Origin: Chloroflexota bacterium
GTDB lineage: Bacteria > Chloroflexota > Anaerolineae > Fen-1058
Reading direction: 5' to 3'
Length of the DNA: 5,409 nucleotides
NCBI GenBank assembly: GCA_016219235.1
Contig: JACRBO010000141.1
Location: 1-5,409, forward strand
The translations under genes and the position numbers were made by a program. Shown piece by piece: positions 1 to 5,409 of the stretch (within the stretch, counting starts at the first letter, position 1; the number at the start of each line of letters is the position of its first letter). The notes below the pieces were generated by a model. The model had not been told where the DNA came from and ran no database searches. It was given only the letters and a program-made list of their open reading frames with translations.

Positions 1-76
1 GACACCGCAACGAGCATCCCTTGTGTGTCACATCGGTCACTTTTACCCAGAGGTCAGTGCCCGACTTCGTTAACAT
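1..76 (-). CDS. Possible start of an unrecognised gene leaving the left edge (partial)
   Basis: An ATG at 76-74 opens a frame that stays open to the window edge (25 codons seen), beginning MLTKSGTDLWVKV. It lies about a dozen bases after the transcription start expected from the promoter at 95-125, so the leader would be very short. Upstream there is only a weak purine stretch (GTGGGA) directly against the ATG, not a properly spaced Shine-Dalgarno. I do not recognise the peptide and assign no function. The real start could lie beyond the window, with this stretch being a 5' leader. The main support is the promoter, not the coding evidence. Confidence 0.28.
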   Translation of the reverse strand, partial: MLTKSGTDLWVKVTDVTHKGCSLRC

Positions 77-94
77 TCCCACTTTACTGCGATC

Positions 95-125
95 ATTATA
101 CCACCGTCCTATATCTGTTTGTCAA
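95..125 (-). promoter_or_regulatory. Consensus sigma70/sigmaA-type promoter firing leftward
   Basis: On the minus strand there is a perfect -35 TTGACA (125-120) and a perfect -10 TATAAT (100-95). The -10 is preceded by TGG, giving an extended -10 (TGn-TATAAT). The spacer is 19 bases, longer than the usual 17, which the extended -10 may partly compensate. The -35 lies 9 bases past the stop codon of the cytochrome b5-like gene. Transcription would start near 87-88 and leave the window, so this probably begins a new transcription unit. Confidence 0.72.
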
Positions 126-134
126 GATAAAAAT

Positions 135-389
135 TCAAACGAGTCGCCCGACCGCCCTCACCCCCGGCCGCGAGAACACCTCGGCCCCGTGCGGCGCTTT
201 CCTCAGGCTGCGGGTCAAATCCACGCCGGAGAAATGCAGGTCCTGATGCTGCCCGGTGCGCCACAACGCCGCCGCGCTGACATCGTACACGATGCCGTCA
301 TAGGCGATGTAGACCGGCTTCCCGCGCCGCCCGTCATATTGCTGCAATTCGCGTTCGGTGAAGGTGCGTTCGAGGGTTGATTCACACAT
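135..389 (-). CDS. Small cytochrome b5-like heme/steroid-binding domain protein
   Basis: This is an 84-residue protein consisting of a single cytochrome b5-like domain. Visible family features are FTERELQQYDGRRGKPVYIAY (residues 10-30), GIVYDVS (32-38), ALWRTGQHQDLHFSGVDLT (41-59) and APHG (65-68), with a GRLV C-terminus. In this short bacterial subfamily the LW..G.H...H..G.DLT block and the APH motif are the conserved core. His48, His52 and His67 are candidate heme ligands, although heme binding by these stand-alone forms is not certain. There is no signal peptide or membrane segment, so it should be cytoplasmic. The length is normal for the family and the domain looks intact. The start is supported by a GAGG five bases upstream. 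The gene lies 38 bp after the DinB-like gene and probably shares its transcript. The electron-transfer or ligand-binding partner cannot be told from the window. Confidence 0.88.
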   Translation of the reverse strand: MCESTLERTFTERELQQYDGRRGKPVYIAYDGIVYDVSAAALWRTGQHQDLHFSGVDLTRSLRKAPHGAEVFSRPGVRAVGRLV

Positions 390-394
390 GCAAA

Positions 395-398
395 CCTC
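395..398 (-). promoter_or_regulatory. Ribosome binding site of the cytochrome b5-like gene
   Basis: Minus-strand GAGG, five bases (TTTGC) before the ATG at 389-387. It sits directly beside the short heptamer run at 401-421, so the repeat ends just where the ribosome binding site begins. Confidence 0.6.
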
Positions 399-400
399 GT

Positions 401-421
401 GGTGCGTAGTGCGTGGTGCGT
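401..421. repeat. Short heptamer run, three units (GGTGCGT/AGTGCGT/GGTGCGT)
   Basis: Three consecutive 7-bp units on the plus strand, differing only at the first base of the middle unit, with a degenerate partial unit before them. The run fills most of the 38-bp gap between the DinB-like stop codon and the Shine-Dalgarno of the cytochrome b5-like gene. Confidence 0.8.
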
Positions 422-427
422 GAAAAA

Positions 428-1186
428 TCAGCGGTTAGCGGCCGTCTTGCGTCCCGATCGTTTCTTCTGGCCCGCCGGTTTCTTCTTCGCCGCCGGCTTC
501 TTGCTTCCTGCATCTTGCATCTTGCTTTTTGCAGTCTGCTTCTTGCCTCCCGCATCCTGCCTCTTGCTTCCTGCCTCCTCTTTCAACCACGTCTTGCGCT
601 CACGCGGCTGCAAATATTCCTCGGCAGTCAGGCTCTGCTTACTCGTCCCGCGCGGAAAACCCGGCGTATCGATCACCGCTTCGCACTGGTACAAGTGCAT
701 GCCATGATGCAGCGCCATGAACATCAGCCAACCCTTTGCGTTCAACTCGCCGAAGTACGGATGCGGCGCGGTCGAGTGCAGATCGATCGGGTCGGGTCGC
801 AGATCGAGCGTGCCGCGCGCGATCAAGCGCACGTTTTCAATCAAGGTGGCAATCTCCGCCCCCGACTGATCCGCCTGCGCCCCATCGCCCGGAATCAGCG
901 CCGCCGGATCGATCTCTGCGCGGCGGCCATCCATCAGCAACTTGATCCAGCTCCACAACAACTCATCGGTGTGCAGCGCGTGCGTCAGCACTTCCGCAAT
1001 CGAGAATACTTTGGCCGCCGGCTTAAAGCGCAGTTGTTCGTCGCTCAACCCAACCAGTAGCGCAGTCGCGTCATCCAGCGCATGCTCGAACTCATACAGC
1101 AGTTCGGCCCACTCCAACGCCTGCGCGCGTTCGTTCACCAGCACCGGGTTCGCAACAAGTTCGTCCAATGGTAATGGCATGATCAT
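428..1186 (-). CDS. DinB-superfamily protein with repeat-encoded basic C-terminal tail
   Basis: This is a 252-residue protein. Residues about 25-195 look like a DinB/YfiT-type four-helix bundle. His69 in VLTHALH and the H160-x3-H164 pair in ALHHGMHLYQ match the three-histidine metal site typical of the superfamily, and the HPYFGELNAKGWLMFM segment (142-157) is the usual lead-in to the last metal helix. DinB-like proteins include thiol-dependent transferases and many members of unknown function, so no reaction is assigned. Residues about 202-252 form a Lys/Arg/Ala/Gly/Gln tail with a clear 7-residue period (EAGSKRQ, DAGGKKQ, TAKSKMQ, DAGSKKP). It is encoded by a heptamer DNA array, and the tail is not part of the family fold. 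The start is uncertain: ATG at 1186 or ATG at 1180, and neither has a Shine-Dalgarno. It follows the S51 gene after 49 bp. Confidence 0.82.
   Translation of the reverse strand: MIMPLPLDELVANPVLVNERAQALEWAELLYEFEHALDDATALLVGLSDEQLRFKPAAKVFSIAEVLTHALHTDELLWSWIKLLMDGRRAEIDPAALIPGDGAQADQSGAEIATLIENVRLIARGTLDLRPDPIDLHSTAPHPYFGELNAKGWLMFMALHHGMHLYQCEAVIDTPGFPRGTSKQSLTAEEYLQPRERKTWLKEEAGSKRQDAGGKKQTAKSKMQDAGSKKPAAKKKPAGQKKRSGRKTAANR
496..579. repeat. Twelve-unit heptamer array inside a coding region
   Basis: Twelve uninterrupted, exactly phased 7-bp units on the plus strand, consensus GC[T/A/C]TC[T/C]T. All twelve begin with GC. Examples are GCTTCTT, GCATCTT, GCATCCT and GCCTCTT. A unit of 7 is coprime to 3, so every three units give 21 bp and the encoded minus-strand peptide repeats every 7 residues (residues about 203-231 of the DinB-like protein). 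The total of 84 bp is divisible by 3, so the reading frame is kept. The fixed GC at the same heptamer phase, whatever the codon position, shows the repeat is a DNA-level feature and not a result of amino-acid selection. Confidence 0.93.
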
Positions 1187-1240
1187 TATGAACTATGAAT
1201 TATGCATTGAGCATTGTGCATTGTGCATTGTGCATTCATC
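1185..1240. repeat. Eight-unit heptamer array spanning stop codon to start codon
   Basis: Eight phased 7-bp units on the plus strand: ATTATGA, ACTATGA, ATTATGC, ATTGAGC, three of ATTGTGC, then ATTCATC. The last unit contains the S51 stop codon (1236-1238) and the first overlaps the DinB start codon (1184-1186), so the array fills the whole gap. It is far more A/T-rich than the genes. The units grade from ATTATGA to ATTGTGC along the array, as expected if neighbouring units arose by duplication and then diverged. Confidence 0.92.
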
Positions 1241-1916
1241 TTCCAAACTTCGCCCCGATCGTCACCGTAATCTGCTGCGGCAAGTCCGTCCACGTTTCCA
1301 ATTCGCCGTCCGGCCCCAGGGCCAGCGCCACGCTATCGGGAATGCCCAGCGCGATCGTTTCGGGATAGCGCTGCAATGCGCCGCGCACCTGCGGCGATCG
1401 ATCGGGCGTGTAATGCGGCACGACGATCGAGTCTGACACCCAGCCCCAGCCCGGCAGAACCTTGCCCGTGTCGGCACTGAGGCCCCACTTGCCCAGCAGC
1501 ATCGCGCCCGCACTGACACCCACGATCACCGCGCCGCTGTCAAACGCCTCCGCGATGGCTTCGATCACAGGTGTGCCTTCGACGGCTTCGATCAACCGCG
1601 CCGTATCGCCGCCGCCGATGAAGATCAGCCCGGCCTGCGCCAGCCGTCGATAGTTCACCGGATCGCGCGCCGACTTCTGATCGTGAACGGGCACGACGTA
1701 ACCCTGCGGCGCGCCGAGCTCGGCGTAGTAAGCGAGGAAGGCCTCGCCATAAGTTGGATCGGGATTCGCCGCCGTCAAAAACGCGATCGGCGACTCGTCG
1801 AGGATGGCCGAGATCGCTTGAGAGTGGATGGTTTCGCTGTCATCCCAGCGCCCACCGCCGAGTAGGACCAGCCAACCCGAACCGGTGCGCCATTGTAAAG
1901 GGCCTGCCTGTGTCAT
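1236..1916 (-). CDS. Peptidase S51 / cyanophycinase-like serine hydrolase
   Basis: This is a 226-residue cytoplasmic protein with a class I glutamine-amidotransferase-like fold of the peptidase S51 type. Residues 15-23 (WLVLLGGGR) form the first beta strand and glycine turn. LIFIGGGDTARL (97-108) is the hallmark GGGDT motif, and VGVSAGAML (132-140) is the nucleophile elbow, with Ser135 as predicted catalytic serine. His168 in VVPHYT is the likely catalytic histidine, and IPDSVAL (192-198) is the usual following segment. Known relatives include dipeptidase E (Asp-X dipeptides) and cyanophycinase (beta-Asp-Arg polymer). The substrate here cannot be read from sequence, and no cyanophycin synthetase gene is visible. 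The length is close to dipeptidase E and shorter than classical cyanophycinase. The start has a good GGAG and an upstream promoter, so this gene probably heads the S51-DinB-cytochrome b5 unit. Confidence 0.88.
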   Translation of the reverse strand: MTQAGPLQWRTGSGWLVLLGGGRWDDSETIHSQAISAILDESPIAFLTAANPDPTYGEAFLAYYAELGAPQGYVVPVHDQKSARDPVNYRRLAQAGLIFIGGGDTARLIEAVEGTPVIEAIAEAFDSGAVIVGVSAGAMLLGKWGLSADTGKVLPGWGWVSDSIVVPHYTPDRSPQVRGALQRYPETIALGIPDSVALALGPDGELETWTDLPQQITVTIGAKFGR

Positions 1917-1921
1917 GATGT

Positions 1922-1925
1922 CTCC
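1922..1925 (-). promoter_or_regulatory. Ribosome binding site of the S51 gene
   Basis: Minus-strand GGAG five bases (ACATC) before the ATG at 1916-1914. The spacing is good and supports this start. Confidence 0.7.
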
Positions 1926-1943
1926 AGTTTAAGTTCAAGCGCG

Positions 1944-1972
1944 ATTTTAGCACAAAACGGGCGATCATCACG
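1944..1972 (-). promoter_or_regulatory. Probable promoter for the S51-DinB-cytochrome b5 unit
   Basis: On the minus strand TAAAAT (1949-1944) is a good -10 and is preceded by TGC, giving an extended -10. At a 17-base spacer the -35 position reads CGTGAT, a poor match to TTGACA, so recognition would rest on the extended -10. Transcription would start near 1937, leaving about 20 bases of leader that contain the GGAG at 1925-1922. The region is A/T-richer than the flanking genes. Confidence 0.5.
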
Positions 1973-1991
1973 ACGCGCTGATGATCTGCAC

Positions 1992-2163
1992 GCTGACAAA
2001 AGCAGAGGCGGCTCCGTGCGAAGCCTCCCGTGGGACACGCCGCCGGTTTCGCCGGGCTGACAAAAGCAGAGGCGGCTCCGTGCGAAGCCTCCCGTGGGAC
2101 ACGCCGCCGGTTTCGCCGGGCTGACAAAAGCAGAGGCGGCTCCCACGCCGCCGGTTTCGCCGA
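1992..2163. repeat. 64-bp tandem repeat, two identical copies and a deleted third
   Basis: Copies lie at 1992-2055, 2056-2119 and 2120-2163. Each begins GCTGACAAAAGCAGAGGCGG. The first two are identical over all 64 bp. The third matches except for a clean 20-bp internal deletion after GGCTCC, where CACGCC follows directly, and a final base change. Within a full copy GGCGGC (2007-2012 in copy 1) pairs with GCCGCC (2039-2044), with GTG/CAC just inside, so each unit can fold. Some reading frames stay open through the repeat, but their peptides merely restate the repeat and I call no gene here. Positions 2180-2203 show nothing notable. Confidence 0.93.
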
Positions 2164-2179
2164 CACGAGAGCCACCTCT
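2125..2179 (-). terminator. Terminator-like hairpin after the M32 gene
   Basis: On the minus strand, 25 bases past the M32 stop codon, AGAGGTGGCTC (2179-2169) can pair with GAGCCGCCTCT (2142-2132): 11 pairs including one G-U. The strand then continues GC and TTTT (2129-2126). The enclosed sequence has its own small stem (GTCGG, loop CGAAA, CCGGC). The T-run is short and set off by two bases, so this is an imperfect Rho-independent terminator. The 3' half is the third copy of the 64-bp repeat. In the other two copies GGCGGC/GCCGCC stems are followed by the same TCTGCTTTT, so the repeat may provide terminators in tandem. Confidence 0.45.
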
Positions 2180-2203
2180 AAAGACACGCGACCAATCTGG
2201 CGT

Positions 2204-3715
2204 TCAGATCTGCAACTGATACAGTTCCCCATACTTCGTGCGCAGGTAACGAATATACGGCGCGATGGTCAACGGCTGGCCGGTCGCGCGCTGAACAACT
2301 TCATTGGCCGTGAACTTGCTGCCGTGCTGATAGATATTTTCCGCCAGCCAGCCGTGCAGCGTATCGAACTTGCCCTGTGCGATTTCATACGGGATGCCAG
2401 GCTGCGCGCGCAGCGCCGCCTCGTAGAACTGCGCGCTCATGATGTTGCCCAACGTGTAGCCCTGGAAGACGCCGCCGATCTGCCCGCCATACCAGTGCAC
2501 GTCTTGCAACACGCCGTCGCGATCATCGGGTGCGCGCACGCCCAGGTCCGACTGATAGCGCGCGTGCCAGGCGTCGGGCAAATCGCGCACGGCCAGCGCG
2601 CCTTCCAGCAGCGCCGTTTCCAGATCGAAGCGGATCATGACGTGCAGGTTGTACGTCACTTCGTCAGCGTCGGTGCGGATGAGCGACGGCGTCACTTTGT
2701 TGATGGCGCGATAAAACGTCTCGAATGAAACCGACTGAAGTTGATCGGGAAACACCGTTTGCAGTTGAGGGTAAAAGAATTGCCAGAAGCCGCGACTGCG
2801 CCCCACCAGGTTTTCCCAACATCTCGATTGGCTTTCATGCACCCCCGACGACGTACCGCCTGCCAGCGGCGTGCCTTCGAAATCGCGCTGGATGCCCTGC
2901 TCGTACATCGCGTGGCCGGATTCGTGGATCGTGCTGAACAGCGCGTCGGTCAGGTCGCGCTCTTGCACGCGCGTCGTGATGCGCACATCGCCCAGTGAGA
3001 ACTTGGTACAGAACGGATGATGCGTCTTGTCCTGCCGTCCGCGCTTAAAGTCATAGCCTAGCCTCTCGATGACGCTTATCCCGAAGGCCAATTGCTGCGC
3101 TTCGGGATAAGCCTGTTTCAGGCACGCATCGTCGGCCACAGGCTGCGAGGTGATCGCCTTCACGATCGGGACCAGCTGCGACCGCAGTTCCGCAAACAAC
3201 GCCCGCACCGTGCTGACCTTCATCCCGTAATCGGAAAAATCGATCAGCGGATCGGCGATGTGCTCGTAGCCGGGAAAGTAATTGGCTAAATCCCGGCTCA
3301 AATCGAGCGTTTTCTCCAGATAGGGCTGCACGCGCGCAAAGTCATTGGCCGGTCGCGCCGCCGTCCACGTTTGATACGACTCCGCCTGATGCGTGTTCAA
3401 CTTCGCCACGAATGCGGCCGGGACTTTGGTCAGCTTCTCGTACTCGCGGCGCGTCACCCGCAGCAGGCTCGCCTCGTCGGAGTCATAAGGCAAGCTTTCT
3501 TCGTAGGGCCGCAGCGCGTCGAGCAACTTGCCGATGGCCGCCGTCGTGAATTTCTCGTGCGCCAGTCGCGACAGGGTGGCCATTTGTCGGCCGCGCGCCG
3601 CCGCGCCGCCGGGCGGCATGTACGTCGTCTGATCCCAGCTCAACACGGCCGTCGCCCGGTTGAGATCATCCACTTCCATCAAGCGCGCTTTGAGTTTAGC
3701 GAGTTGTTTTTCCAA
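2204..3715 (-). CDS. M32 family metallocarboxypeptidase (carboxypeptidase Taq type)
   Basis: This is a 503-residue, mostly helical cytoplasmic zinc carboxypeptidase that removes C-terminal residues from peptides. The active site is HESGH at 264-268 (two zinc-binding histidines and catalytic Glu265), with the third ligand Glu294 in GVHESQSRCWEN (291-302). Other M32 signatures are AVLSWDQTTYMP near the N-terminus (23-34), HPF (233-235), DVRITTR (243-249), TYNLHVMIRFDLE (354-366) and VHWYGGQIGGVFQGYTLGN (406-424). The length is the usual ~500 and no key residue is missing. The chosen start is a TTG at 3715-3713 with GGAG ten bases upstream. It gives the family-like N-terminus MEKQLAKLKA, and no in-frame ATG or GTG lies in the short leader. 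It follows the M20D gene after 144 bp holding a double palindrome. Family assignment is very firm; the physiological substrate is not known. Confidence 0.97.
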   Translation of the reverse strand: MEKQLAKLKARLMEVDDLNRATAVLSWDQTTYMPPGGAAARGRQMATLSRLAHEKFTTAAIGKLLDALRPYEESLPYDSDEASLLRVTRREYEKLTKVPAAFVAKLNTHQAESYQTWTAARPANDFARVQPYLEKTLDLSRDLANYFPGYEHIADPLIDFSDYGMKVSTVRALFAELRSQLVPIVKAITSQPVADDACLKQAYPEAQQLAFGISVIERLGYDFKRGRQDKTHHPFCTKFSLGDVRITTRVQERDLTDALFSTIHESGHAMYEQGIQRDFEGTPLAGGTSSGVHESQSRCWENLVGRSRGFWQFFYPQLQTVFPDQLQSVSFETFYRAINKVTPSLIRTDADEVTYNLHVMIRFDLETALLEGALAVRDLPDAWHARYQSDLGVRAPDDRDGVLQDVHWYGGQIGGVFQGYTLGNIMSAQFYEAALRAQPGIPYEIAQGKFDTLHGWLAENIYQHGSKFTANEVVQRATGQPLTIAPYIRYLRTKYGELYQLQI

Positions 3716-3729
3716 AGTTATCGTTCTCC
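3713..3729 (-). promoter_or_regulatory. Ribosome binding site and TTG start of the M32 gene
   Basis: Minus-strand GGAG (3729-3726), then ten bases, then TTG (3715-3713). A nearby ATG reads ATGGAGAAC in another frame and one more ATG meets TAA after five codons, so neither can start this protein. The long spacing and TTG suggest modest translation. Confidence 0.55.
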
Positions 3730-3740
3730 ATTCATAGCCC

Positions 3741-3859
3741 GCCTCACCCCCGGCCCCTCTCCTGAGAATATAAGCATTTCTCAGGAGAGGGGTGTGGCCG
3801 CTCCCCCTCTCCCGAAATCGGCTTTTTGGATTTCGGGAGAGGGGGCCGGGGGGTGAGGC
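3741..3859. repeat. Nested double palindrome (REP/MITE-like) between the M20D and M32 genes
   Basis: There are two perfect hairpins in a row. The first has 15-bp arms at 3754-3768 and 3778-3792 (CCCCTCTCCTGAGAA and its complement) with a 9-nt loop. The second has 17-bp arms at 3803-3819 and 3829-3845 (CCCCCTCTCCCGAAATC and its complement) with a 9-nt loop. Outer flanks GCCTCACCCCCGGCC (3741-3755) and GGCCGGGGGGTGAGGC (3844-3859) pair with one bulged G, so the whole element can close as a three-way junction. It begins immediately after the M20D stop codon. Similar CCTCACCCCCGGCCCCTCTCC palindromes are widespread intergenic elements in bacterial genomes. No T-run follows either stem, so a classical terminator is unlikely, though the RNA fold could protect or attenuate the transcript. 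Confidence 0.9.
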
Positions 3860-5041
<1,182 letters not shown>

Positions 5042-5045
5042 GCAG

Positions 5046-5050
5046 CCTCC
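5046..5050 (-). promoter_or_regulatory. Ribosome binding site fixing the M20D start
   Basis: Minus-strand GGAGG with a four-base spacer (CTGC) before the ATG at 5041-5039. It decides against the in-frame TTG at 5059, which lies inside the repeat array. The array's first unit begins at 5051, directly adjacent. Confidence 0.75.
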
Positions 5051-5127
5051 ATCGGTCAACTGGTCAATCGGTCAATCGGTAATCGGTCAATCGGTAATCG
5101 GTCAATCGGTCAACTGGTCAATCGGTT
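5051..5127. repeat. 7/8-bp tandem array, half A (ATCGGTCA / ATCGGTA / ACTGGTCA)
   Basis: Ten units on the plus strand. Most are 8 bp (ATCGGTCA five times, ACTGGTCA twice) with 7-bp variants that lack the C (ATCGGTA twice) and a final ATCGGTT. The half starts immediately beside the M20D Shine-Dalgarno. Its core words AATCGGT and AACTGGT are the complements of the words in half B. Confidence 0.92.
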
Positions 5128-5225
5128 ACCAATCACCAGTTACCAGTTACCGATCACCAGTTACCGATCACCAATTACCAGTTACCGATCACCAGTTACC
5201 GATCACCAATTACCAGTTACCGATT
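5128..5225. repeat. Heptamer array, half B (ACCAGTT / ACCGATC / ACCAATT)
   Basis: Fourteen exactly phased 7-bp units on the plus strand with consensus ACC[A/G][A/G]T[T/C]. A higher-order pattern is visible: the five-unit block ACCAGTT-ACCGATC-ACCAGTT-ACCGATC-ACCAATT occurs twice, at 5142-5176 and 5177-5211. The last unit contains the stop codon of the FAD-linked oxidase (5224-5226), so the array starts where that gene ends. The words are reverse complements of half A. Confidence 0.93.
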
Positions 5226-5409
5226 ACCATTCTCCAACCGCCCCCAACTTCTTCCCCGGATTCATAATGTTGTTCGGATCGATCATCTTTTTGATTGACT
5301 TCATCATATCCAGCGCCACCGGATCGACACTCCTGGGCATGTACTCGGTCTTCAACAAACCGATGCCGTGCTCGCCGCTGATGGCCCCGCCCAACTCAAT
5401 GGCCGCGTC
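5224..5409 (-). CDS. FAD-linked oxidase, C-terminal end (glycolate oxidase / D-lactate dehydrogenase type), partial
   Basis: The last 61 residues of a protein that runs out of the right edge. It reads DAAIELGGAISGEHGIGLLK, then a helical stretch, then IKKMIDPNNIMNPGKK near the C-terminus. The GGxxSGEHGIG motif and the DPNNI.NPGK motif are the end of the FAD-linked oxidase C-terminal domain found in GlcD, D-lactate dehydrogenases and related 2-hydroxy acid oxidising flavoproteins. The His in SGEHG lies in the conserved active-site/cofactor region. The N-terminal FAD-binding domain is outside the window, so the exact substrate (glycolate, D-lactate or D-2-hydroxyglutarate) cannot be chosen. The last sense codon TGG and stop TAA are themselves part of a GGTAATC repeat word. 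Confidence 0.93.
   Translation of the reverse strand, partial: DAAIELGGAISGEHGIGLLKTEYMPRSVDPVALDMMKSIKKMIDPNNIMNPGKKLGAVGEW

Noticed and set aside
1840..2232. Minus-strand frames through the 64-bp repeats (1840-2232 and 1913-2146)
   Set aside because: They only translate the repeat, overlap the S51 and M32 genes at their ends, and have no independent coding sign.
3741..3859. Classical Rho-independent terminator for the M20D gene
   Set aside because: The stems are strong, but no T-run follows either of them on the minus strand.
5042..5059. Longer M20D protein starting at the in-frame TTG at 5059
   Set aside because: That TTG lies inside the repeat array without its own Shine-Dalgarno, whereas GGAGG is correctly placed for the ATG at 5041.
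5051..5225. CRISPR array
   Set aside because: Units are 7-8 bp and directly abutting, with no unique spacers, and no cas gene is near.

Overview
The window is a run of bacterial protein-coding genes that all read on the minus strand, from right to left in the given coordinates. GC content is high, with A/T-rich exceptions in the gaps between genes. No rRNA, tRNA, CRISPR array, transposase or phage gene was found. The gene set, one TTG start and heptamer-type intergenic arrays suggest a free-living heterotroph, possibly a member of the Chloroflexota. That assignment is an inference from gene style, because no marker gene is present.

In order of transcription:
- 5409-5224: the C-terminus of an FAD-linked oxidase of the glycolate oxidase/D-lactate dehydrogenase type, cut by the window edge.
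- 5041-3860: an M20D amidohydrolase (N-acyl amino acid or hippurate hydrolase type).
- 3715-2204: an M32 (carboxypeptidase Taq) metallocarboxypeptidase with a TTG start.
- 1916-1236: a peptidase S51/cyanophycinase-like serine hydrolase with its own probable promoter.
- 1186-428: a DinB-superfamily protein with a long lysine-rich tail.
- 389-135: a small cytochrome b5-like heme/steroid-binding protein.
- 125-95: a promoter with consensus -35 and -10 hexamers, pointing out of the left edge, with a possible gene start at 76.

Three of the enzymes act on peptides or acylated amino acids (M20D, M32, S51), so the locus looks like amino-acid/peptide scavenging plus housekeeping. No single pathway is proven.

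The most unusual content lies between the genes. Each of the five junctions between consecutive genes from the oxidase to the cytochrome b5-like gene carries a different repeat structure:
- 5051-5225: a 7/8-bp array that switches strand at its centre, filling the gap exactly from a stop codon to a Shine-Dalgarno sequence.
- 3741-3859: a nested double palindrome of the REP/MITE type.
- 1992-2163: two identical 64-bp repeats plus a third with a clean 20-bp deletion. With adjacent sequence they form terminator-like stems.
- 1185-1240: eight phased heptamers running from a stop codon to the next start codon.
- 401-421: a short run of three heptamers.

A further 12-unit heptamer array (496-579) lies inside the DinB gene and is translated in frame as a 7-residue-periodic basic tail. 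Several unrelated heptamer sequences, all with the same unit length, point to a unit-length-driven repeat process acting at gene boundaries, including one boundary where it has become coding.
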